A stretch of DNA of 5,375 bases from Akkermansiaceae bacterium. Its GTDB lineage: Bacteria > Verrucomicrobiota > Verrucomicrobiia > Verrucomicrobiales > Akkermansiaceae. The translations under genes were made by a program, and so were the position numbers. Of this stretch, positions 1 to 4,833 are shown one piece after another; the stretch's first letter is position 1; each line of letters opens with the position of its first letter. The notes under the pieces were generated by a model. The model was not told where the DNA came from. It worked only from the letters and a program-made list of their open reading frames with translations, and searched no databases. The stretch spans positions 1-5,375 of the forward strand of contig JALZWJ010000380.1 in the NCBI GenBank assembly GCA_023300065.1, written 5' to 3'.

Positions 1-147
1 CTTTAAGTCACCGGCTCCAAAACCGACAAAAAGCACCTCCCGAAAATATCCGAAAAAAAATACACGTATTCATTTGCACCCTTTGTTTTACGAGCTAACC
101 TCACTCCGGATATCTTATCCAAATCAACATTAAATATTACCGACTCA
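1..147. other. Upstream region of the carbonic anhydrase gene
   Basis: This stretch holds no gene that I can support. It is AT-richer than the coding sequence, with a run of eight or more A around 52-60, and it presumably carries the promoter and 5' leader of the carbonic anhydrase gene. A small inverted repeat, GGATA (108-112) and TATCC (116-120) with a three-base loop, lies about 28 bases before the start codon. It is too short to call an operator. I see no well-spaced pair of -35 and -10 hexamers and no Shine-Dalgarno sequence before the ATG. Confidence 0.4.
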
Positions 148-861
148 ATGAAAACTCTTTCCATCGCCCTTGCTGGAGCCACCGCTATCTCTCTCTTCGT
201 CGCTTGCACTGAGAATAAGGATTCTGCCACGGGTGCAAGCATCCAGCCAGATGCTGAAGTCCAGAAAGCCCTCACACCAGACGCCGTCTTACAAGACCTC
301 ACCAAAGGGAATGAGCAGTATGCCACCGGACAGGTTTCAGCCCCTAACATCGCAGCCCGCCGAGCTGAAGCAACGAAAGGTCAGTTCCCGAAGGCTTATA
401 TCCTGTCCTGCGTGGACTCCCGCGTTCCAGTCGAGCAGGTCTTCAACCAGGGAATCGGCGATGTCTTTGTAGGCCGTGTCGCCGGAAACATTGAGACAGA
501 CGAGCAGCTCGGCTCAATGGAATATGCTGCGGCGGTTGCCGGTATCAAAGTCATCATGGTCCTAGGTCACGAATCCTGTGGTGCTGTGAAGGGCGCTTGT
601 GATGCCGTAAAGCTTGGCAATCTCACCACTCTTCTAGAGCAGATTGACCCAGCTATCGCCAGTGTTGAAGGGCACGACGGAGAGCGTAACTCGAAGAACA
701 AGGACTTTGTTGCAAACGTCGTCGAGAACAACGTAGCCACGACCCTTACTGACATCCGCAAGCGGAGCGAGGTCCTCTCCAACCTTGAGAAAGAAGGTAA
801 GATCAAAATCGTGGGTGGTGTTTACTCACTCCAGACAGGCAAGGTAACATTCCTGAACTAA
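148..861 (+). CDS. Beta-class carbonic anhydrase, predicted lipoprotein
   Basis: This 237-residue protein should interconvert CO2 and bicarbonate using a zinc ion. All expected beta-class residues are visible: the CVDSR motif gives zinc ligand C88 and the D90/R92 dyad, and GHESCGA gives ligands H141 and C144. The GNI segment (113-115) and the GGVYSLQTGKV ending (223-233) are also typical of the family. Unlike the common cytoplasmic form, it starts with a signal peptide: K2, a hydrophobic stretch to A19, then C20 in the context LFVAC. This looks like a lipobox, although Phe at -3 is less usual than Leu. The residue after C20 is Thr, not Asp, so there is no inner-membrane retention signal of the classic type. 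A polar linker (21-40) joins the anchor to the enzyme domain. The gene appears to be a single transcription unit ending at the terminator at 876-915. The enzyme family is very secure; lipidation is a strong prediction. Confidence 0.95.
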   Translation: MKTLSIALAGATAISLFVACTENKDSATGASIQPDAEVQKALTPDAVLQDLTKGNEQYATGQVSAPNIAARRAEATKGQFPKAYILSCVDSRVPVEQVFNQGIGDVFVGRVAGNIETDEQLGSMEYAAAVAGIKVIMVLGHESCGAVKGACDAVKLGNLTTLLEQIDPAIASVEGHDGERNSKNKDFVANVVENNVATTLTDIRKRSEVLSNLEKEGKIKIVGGVYSLQTGKVTFLN

Positions 862-875
862 CGAGACGTTTTCAC

Positions 876-915
876 AGGAGGGCTTCCTTTATCAGGAGGC
901 CCTCCTCTGTCTTTT
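876..915 (+). terminator. Rho-independent terminator after the carbonic anhydrase gene
   Basis: Arms 876-888 and 894-906 pair over 13 bases with a single G-U wobble (T884 with G898), closing a five-base TTATC loop. The outer eight pairs are GC-rich. A T-rich tail containing TTTT (912-915) follows. The stem begins 14 bases after the stop codon. The other strand has no T-run after the stem, so it should stop only rightward transcription. Confidence 0.9.
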
Positions 916-962
916 GCCCGTTCAACTTTATCCCTAAACCCGTTTTAGATTAAACCCCGTAG
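916..962 (+). promoter_or_regulatory. Probable promoter interval of the regulator-hprK gene run
   Basis: Only 47 bases separate the terminator from the next start codon, so a promoter for the downstream genes should lie here or just upstream. The best hexamers I find are TTCAAC (921-926) and TAGATT (946-951), with a 19-base spacer. Both are poor matches to the sigma-70 consensus, so the interval is supported by position more than by sequence. Confidence 0.3.
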
Positions 963-1259
963 ATGAGTTCAAATAAAACAGCCCCCTCCCCATCCCAATG
1001 GACTTTTCTGACCAATCATTTTCACATCTTAGTCTGCCTCTCCCGCGAGCCACACTCACGGATTAGAGACCTTTCTGATGAGGTCGGCATTACCCAGCGT
1101 GCTGTGCAGAGAATCCTGGCAGAGTTGATAGAAGATAAAGTTCTGAAAGTGCGTAAAGAAGGGCGTAGAAACATCTATACCATCAACCGCCGGAAGCGCT
1201 TAAAGCACACCCTGGAAGATAAGCACAACGTCGGCGAGCTGCTCGATATCTTAAGTTAA
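963..1259 (+). CDS. Small winged helix-turn-helix transcriptional regulator
   Basis: This 98-residue protein is essentially a single winged-helix DNA-binding domain of the MarR/ArsR-like fold. A first helix spans about 12-28. The helix-turn-helix is at about 35-56: RDLSDEVG, the turn, then a recognition helix TQRAVQRILAEL. It is followed by the wing, VLKVRKEGRRNIYTIN (60-75). A basic patch (RRKRLKH, 76-82) leads into a short C-terminal helix that may serve dimerisation. There is no ligand-binding or metal-sensing domain and no ArsR-type CxC metal site, so the signal it senses, if any, cannot be read. The start ATG has no Shine-Dalgarno sequence. It lies 55 bases upstream of hprK on the same strand and could be co-transcribed with it or regulate the run. 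DNA binding is secure; the target is unknown. Confidence 0.85.
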   Translation: MSSNKTAPSPSQWTFLTNHFHILVCLSREPHSRIRDLSDEVGITQRAVQRILAELIEDKVLKVRKEGRRNIYTINRRKRLKHTLEDKHNVGELLDILS

Positions 1260-1314
1260 ACCGCTTAAGAAACATCGTCTCGCCAAGCAAGCCTCCATCG
1301 CTAAGATCGCTATT

Positions 1315-2271
1315 ATGCCAGCAGGAGGAAAACGAAAGGTCATAAAAAGCATCACCGTTCAGGAATTTATAGAGCGGCATGGCGAGGATCTAGGCCTGAG
1401 CACTGAGCATCCTGTCATGGGGCTAGAGCGCCTCATCGAGGAGCCCGCCGTGAACCGCCCCGGCCTCGCCTTGGCGGGGTTCTTTGACTACTTCGCCCAC
1501 ATGCGGATTCAGGTTCTGGGTAACTCTGAAATCTCCTACCTCGATAAACTTAGCGATGAAGTCAGGATCGAGCGCTTCACAAAACTCTGTGACCAAGACT
1601 TCCCTTGCCTCGTCGTAGCACGCGGCCATGAGCTCGCAGCCCCTTTGCGAAAGATCGCTCGTGATCGCAACATCGCGATCATCAATTCTCCCCGCCAAAC
1701 CATGTCCGTCTTAAATGACGCCACCATTCGGCTTGAAGATGAATTTGCCCCCCGCACCTTGCTCCACGGCTGCATGGTCGATTACCGAGGGATCGGGGTC
1801 ATGATCATGGGCCAAAGCGGATCGGGCAAAAGTGAAACCGCGATTGGTCTCCTAGAAAAAGGGGCCGCGCTGGTGGCAGACGATGTCGTCAATCTAAAGC
1901 AAATCGGAGGCGAACTCTCCGCGACCGCGAAGGACTTCGCCCGTGGGTATCTGGAAATGCGCGGCATCGGGATCATCAACGTTGCCAACCTCTATGGACT
2001 GTCTGCGATTCGACCAGAAAAGCGGCTCGACCTCGTCGTCGACCTAAAGCCCGCAACAGATCTCAATAAGGTCGACCGCCTGGGCATCTCACAGAAAAAA
2101 TTCCAAATCCTCGACATCGAGGTCCCCCTCGTAGAAATCCCCGTCGCGGCTGGCCGCGACACCGCACGCCTCATCGGAGTCGCAGCTCTAGACCTCCAAC
2201 TCCGCCGCATCGGCTACGACATGGCTGATGAATTTAACCAGCGTCTCCTCGCGCAAATGAACCCGAGCTAG
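1315..2271 (+). CDS. hprK: HPr kinase/phosphorylase
   Basis: This bifunctional enzyme phosphorylates a serine of the phosphocarrier HPr with ATP or pyrophosphate and can reverse the reaction, linking carbon or energy status to regulation. Its 318 residues match the family's usual 310-330. The N-terminal domain (about 11-135) carries the conserved NRPGLALAGFFDYF stretch (47-60). The kinase domain shows H151 in LHGCMVDYRG, a Walker A loop GQSGSGKS (166-173, K172), the acidic pair D189/D190, the family signature EMRGIGIINV (214-223) and the C-terminal IPVAAGRD segment (275-282). That last segment reads PGRN in many relatives, so AGRD here is a mild departure. The ATG at 1315 has no upstream Shine-Dalgarno sequence. 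An AGGAGG lies inside codons 3-5, and homology begins near residue 11, yet the next in-frame ATG (1417) is too far in. No ptsH, EI or rapZ gene is in the window. Confidence 0.96.
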   Translation: MPAGGKRKVIKSITVQEFIERHGEDLGLSTEHPVMGLERLIEEPAVNRPGLALAGFFDYFAHMRIQVLGNSEISYLDKLSDEVRIERFTKLCDQDFPCLVVARGHELAAPLRKIARDRNIAIINSPRQTMSVLNDATIRLEDEFAPRTLLHGCMVDYRGIGVMIMGQSGSGKSETAIGLLEKGAALVADDVVNLKQIGGELSATAKDFARGYLEMRGIGIINVANLYGLSAIRPEKRLDLVVDLKPATDLNKVDRLGISQKKFQILDIEVPLVEIPVAAGRDTARLIGVAALDLQLRRIGYDMADEFNQRLLAQMNPS

Positions 2272-2272
2272 C

Positions 2273-2539
2273 ATGGCAGAGAAAACGTGCTGGCACGTCT
2301 ACCTCATCCGCTGTGGAGATGACTCCCTCTACTGCGGCATCGCCACTGATGTGGCACGGCGTTTTTCCGAACACGAGGGACAGGGTCCCAAGTCCGCAAA
2401 ATATGTCCGTGGCAGACTCCCCCTTAAAATCGTCTACCGCCGTGAAGTCGGGAATCGGTCCGAGGCAACGCGCGAAGAAATGCGGATCAAAAAACTCAGT
2501 CGCTCAGAAAAAACGAAACTCATCTCAGCGGCGCTTTAA
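2273..2539 (+). CDS. GIY-YIG domain protein, UPF0213/YhbQ-like
   Basis: This 88-residue protein is a stand-alone GIY-YIG fold of the small UPF0213/YhbQ type, whose members are putative nucleases with little settled biology. The motif appears as HVYLI (8-12) and YCGI (20-23). Conserved catalytic-type residues follow: R30, H34 and the C-terminal glutamate E69 in the SEATREEMRIKKLSR segment (63-77). K43-Y44 in the SAKYVRGR segment (41-48) and P50 also match the family. Length is normal (80-100). The start ATG sits one base after the hprK stop, so translation is probably coupled to hprK; I see no Shine-Dalgarno sequence. Nothing here ties it to repair or to a phage or intron, and it lacks the extra DNA-binding domain of homing endonucleases. 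Family assignment is firm; the substrate is not known. Confidence 0.9.
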   Translation: MAEKTCWHVYLIRCGDDSLYCGIATDVARRFSEHEGQGPKSAKYVRGRLPLKIVYRREVGNRSEATREEMRIKKLSRSEKTKLISAAL

Positions 2540-2602
2540 AAAACTTCCGCCCTTAGTCATTTTAGAGATGCTTACTATCAGAGACCTGATACAAAAACTC
2601 TG
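2540..2602 (+). other. 63-base spacer before the lipoprotein gene
   Basis: This gap has no gene and no terminator hairpin, so read-through from hprK is possible. TACTAT (2573-2578) resembles a -10 box but has no convincing -35 partner at the right distance. A five-base inverted repeat ATCAG/CTGAT (2577-2581 and 2586-2590) lies beside it and is too short to interpret. An internal promoter is possible but not shown. Confidence 0.3.
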
Positions 2603-3121
2603 ATGAAAAAAATCTTATCCCTTCTCCTGCTTCCCCTCCTGCCCCTTGTCACCCAATGTTCATCAAGCGGCGGGACTACTTCCTCAGCGTCCTCCCTACC
2701 CACCCTTTCTAGCCCCGCTCGCGCAAAGGCATGGGGAGCCCCTGAGACCCTAAAAAATGCGAACGGCTATCGCACGACCTACACTAACCCTGCAAATTCT
2801 AAGGAAAAGGTGAGCATTATCGGCTCCAGTAAATTAATGCCATTCTTCGTCTACCCTCCTCGAATTAAAGGGACCACGGTCGTAAATGGAGCCGCAACCT
2901 CCGCGGGCCAGCCACAACTCTGGAACAAATCACTCATTCAAGGAACCACCGTGAAATGGTATCAAGTCAGCTTTCCTAGCGGTGATAACGGCGCTAAGTT
3001 CACCACCCTCGGTATTGAGCTAAAAGGCCAAGATGGTAGAAACGGGCAATTTAAGATTGAAATAGAAGGCTCAAAAAACCAGGTGCCATCTCGGCTTGCT
3101 GAGCTAAGGTTCGCCAATTAA
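2603..3121 (+). CDS. Predicted lipoprotein of unknown function
   Basis: I do not recognise this 172-residue protein. It begins with a clear export signal: two lysines, then a Leu/Pro-rich hydrophobic core (4-16), then C19 followed by SSSGG. C19 is the likely lipid-modified residue, although the preceding VTQ is unusual because Gln at -1 departs from the Gly/Ala/Ser norm. A Ser/Thr/Pro-rich linker (20-40) follows. The rest (about 41-172) has alternating polar and hydrophobic residues with many Gly, Thr and Asn, suggesting a small beta-rich domain. Short stretches such as VSIIGSS (70-76), FFVYPP (81-86) and VKWYQVSF (117-124) could be strands. The only cysteine is C19, so there are no disulfides. 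Its stop TAA overlaps the ATG of the SDR gene by one base (TAATG), pointing to coupled translation. The gene is real by signal peptide and packing; function is unknown. Confidence 0.85.
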   Translation: MKKILSLLLLPLLPLVTQCSSSGGTTSSASSLPTLSSPARAKAWGAPETLKNANGYRTTYTNPANSKEKVSIIGSSKLMPFFVYPPRIKGTTVVNGAATSAGQPQLWNKSLIQGTTVKWYQVSFPSGDNGAKFTTLGIELKGQDGRNGQFKIEIEGSKNQVPSRLAELRFAN

Positions 3122-3858
3122 TGAACGCACCAAAAACAGCCCTCATCACCGGAGCCAATGGCGGCATTGGCTCCGCCCTTGCCCGTCAGCTCGCCTCAGC
3201 GGGGACCCAACTCGTCCTCGCTGGGCGAAATCAACCTGCCCTCTTCGCTCTCGCCTCCGAACTCGGGGCACGGGCCATCATCGCAGACTTCACCCAACCA
3301 GAACAAGTGGCCGACTGCGTCACACAAGCCCTCGCCGAACTTGGCACCATTGAGGCCGCCGCACACTGCATCGGCTCCATCCTCTTAAAGCCCGCCCACC
3401 TCACCTCGGTGCAGGACTGGCAGAGCACGATGGATACGAACCTAAATTCCGCCTTCTACCTTCTCAGTAATCTCGGCCGCCCCATGGGGAAATCCGGCGG
3501 CTCCATCGCCTTTGTCACCTCAGTTGCCGCAGAAAAAGGGCTCTCCAATCACGAGGCCATCGCCGCCGCAAAAGCCGGACTCACAGGACTCACCCGCTCC
3601 GCTGCCGCGACCTACGCTAAGAATCAACTCCGCGTCAATTGCGTGGCCCCCGGCCTCACCGACACCCCACTCGCCGCGCCCATTACCGGAAACGAGGCCG
3701 CCCGTAAATTCTCGGAAGCGATGCACCCTCTCGGCCGCCTCGGCACCGCAGCCGAGATCGCCAATGCCCTCTTCTTCCTACTCTCCCCAGACAACACCTG
3801 GATCACCGGCCAATCTCTCTCCGTCGACGGCGGCCTCGCTTCACTCCAGACAAAGTAG
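3121..3858 (+). CDS. Short-chain dehydrogenase/reductase (SDR) family protein with an atypical active site
   Basis: This is a 245-residue single-domain protein of the classical SDR type, with a Rossmann fold binding NAD(P). The cofactor loop TGANGGIG is at 10-17 and R36 follows strand beta-2, a position often associated with NADP preference. D56 is the residue expected near the adenine ring. Usual active-site positions N107 (TNL), S134 and K151 are present, as are the PG turn (177-178) and the C-terminal VDGG (235-238). The catalytic tyrosine, expected four residues before K151 and 13 after S134, is isoleucine (I147) in the segment NHEAIAAAKAGL (143-154). The NNAG-equivalent segment reads HCIG (82-85). 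Normal oxidoreductase chemistry is therefore doubtful unless another residue, perhaps H144 or E145, substitutes. The substrate is not predictable. The start overlaps the lipoprotein stop by one base, and a weak AAGG lies at 3106-3109. C-ending codons dominate. Confidence 0.93.
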   Translation: MNAPKTALITGANGGIGSALARQLASAGTQLVLAGRNQPALFALASELGARAIIADFTQPEQVADCVTQALAELGTIEAAAHCIGSILLKPAHLTSVQDWQSTMDTNLNSAFYLLSNLGRPMGKSGGSIAFVTSVAAEKGLSNHEAIAAAKAGLTGLTRSAAATYAKNQLRVNCVAPGLTDTPLAAPITGNEAARKFSEAMHPLGRLGTAAEIANALFFLLSPDNTWITGQSLSVDGGLASLQTK

Positions 3859-3910
3859 GGCTCCTATTTCTATCTAGGCATCCCCGTCGTCTGTTTTGCA
3901 TTCCCCCTCC
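3859..3910. other. Gap between convergent SDR and NAD kinase genes
   Basis: Two converging genes end within 52 bases of each other here, where a shared terminator would be expected. I find no hairpin with a T-run on either strand; the best pairing is a four-base CCTA/TAGG. Termination may be rho-dependent or may occur beyond the stops. Confidence 0.4.
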
Positions 3911-4756
3911 CTAGCCGCCATGCCAATGGAGCTTCTTTCTCAACGTCTCGTAAAATGAATGCCCCGGCAGGCGGATTAAGCGCAGCGATTGCTCATGCCG
4001 ACTCACGCGCACGATGCTGTCCTTCTCGATCCGGAGGATGTCACGACCATCCACCGAGAAAAGAATGGGCTCTTGTCCATTTTCATCGGGAGACAGCTCG
4101 ATCACCGCTTGCTCCCTCACCACCAATGAGCGGTTGCTCATACTGTGTGGGCAAATTGGAGTGATCACAAAAACCCCCGCATAGGGTCCCAAGAGAGGCC
4201 CACCAGCGGCCATCGAGTAAGCCGTCGATCCCGTCGGAGTGGCCACGATTAAGCCATCAGCACGATAGTGATTCAGCAGCTCGCCATCGACCCGCGCCTC
4301 CAGCGAGACTAAGCGGCCCGTTTCTCCACGCATCAAGACCACCTCGTTCAGGGCTAAAAACTCATGCGCCTTTCCCCCTTCCTCGATCATCTCGACCTTT
4401 AACATACTGCGCTCCACGATGTTCATCTCGCCCGTCGCGAGGTGATCACTCAAGAGATCCACCTCCTCATCCGTGCAAGCGGTTAAAAAACCTAAAGTCC
4501 CGATATTCACCCCCGCAATCGGAGTCGATGACGGGCCAATCCGATGCAGAGTCTCCAACAACGTCCCATCTCCTCCGAGCGAGATAACGAGATCCGCCTT
4601 CTCTGTGAAATTTGGATCCCCAACCTCCCCGATCAGGGAGGCCGTCTCTTCTTCTAAAACAGTTTCGATCCCTCTTTTCAGCAGGCTTTCACGGACCCGT
4701 TGCACCGCCATCGGGGCATCGGGCTTACGGGGGTGTGCGACAATAGCGACTCTCAC
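3911..4756 (-). CDS. nadK: NAD kinase
   Basis: This 281-residue cytoplasmic enzyme phosphorylates NAD (and possibly NADH) at the 2'-position with ATP or polyphosphate, and is the source of NADP. The diagnostic GGDGT motif is at 61-65, with D63 as catalytic aspartate. NE (137-138), the YRADGLIVATPTGSTAYS segment (164-181), the GGP turn (185-187), the ITPICPHSMSNR stretch (198-209) and DGR (236-238) are all in family order. The ending, with a FYETLRKKLHWHG pattern (268-280), is also family-typical, so the protein is full length. The start codon is GTG. An in-frame TAG lies only nine bases upstream (4766-4768 as read on the + strand), so no longer start exists, and the first residues (MRVAIVAHPRK) fit the usual N-terminus. 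No Shine-Dalgarno sequence precedes it. It is transcribed away from the MoeB-like gene. Confidence 0.97.
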   Translation of the reverse strand: MRVAIVAHPRKPDAPMAVQRVRESLLKRGIETVLEEETASLIGEVGDPNFTEKADLVISLGGDGTLLETLHRIGPSSTPIAGVNIGTLGFLTACTDEEVDLLSDHLATGEMNIVERSMLKVEMIEEGGKAHEFLALNEVVLMRGETGRLVSLEARVDGELLNHYRADGLIVATPTGSTAYSMAAGGPLLGPYAGVFVITPICPHSMSNRSLVVREQAVIELSPDENGQEPILFSVDGRDILRIEKDSIVRVSRHEQSLRLIRLPGHSFYETLRKKLHWHGG

Positions 4757-4833
4757 AGGGGCAAGCTAACATTCCACATCATCTGGGGCAATCGTTCCTT
4801 GCCTGAAAGCCCTTCCAAAGACATCGTCCCTCC
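4757..4833. promoter_or_regulatory. Divergent intergenic region between nadK and the MoeB-like gene
   Basis: These 77 bases separate two divergently transcribed genes, so promoters for both should lie here or extend into the coding ends. I find no hexamer pair I would defend on either strand. TTGCCT (4799-4804) is the closest to a -35 box for the rightward gene but lacks a good -10. CCTCC directly precedes the rightward ATG, the opposite of a ribosome binding site. Confidence 0.4.

Noticed and set aside
108..120. GGATA/TATCC inverted repeat in the carbonic anhydrase leader
   Set aside because: A five-base stem with a three-base loop is too small to support a regulator site or riboswitch.
3..350. 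115-codon open frame on the minus strand overlapping the carbonic anhydrase start
   Set aside because: It runs antisense through the signal peptide and N-terminal region of a secure gene, its translation resembles no family, and it would cross the upstream noncoding region without any start signal.
1250..1269. Two CTTAAG palindromes around the end of the regulator gene
   Set aside because: Six-base palindromes 14 bases apart are easily due to chance, one lies within the coding end, and there is no T-run for a terminator.
1271..1284. Similarity between ACATCGTC-containing sequences upstream of hprK and of the MoeB-like gene (4821-4833)
   Set aside because: About 11 of 13 bases match, but only two copies exist at different distances from their starts, too little to call a shared operator.
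2313..2603. 96-codon + strand frame overlapping the GIY-YIG gene and running to the lipoprotein start
   Set aside because: The overlapping frame encodes recognisable GIY-YIG residues, while this one encodes nothing recognisable; its extension over the spacer is chance.
3512..3877. 121-codon + strand open frame inside the SDR gene
   Set aside because: It is a Pro/Ser-rich out-of-frame translation of the C-biased SDR coding sequence, a typical shadow of a high-GC3 gene.
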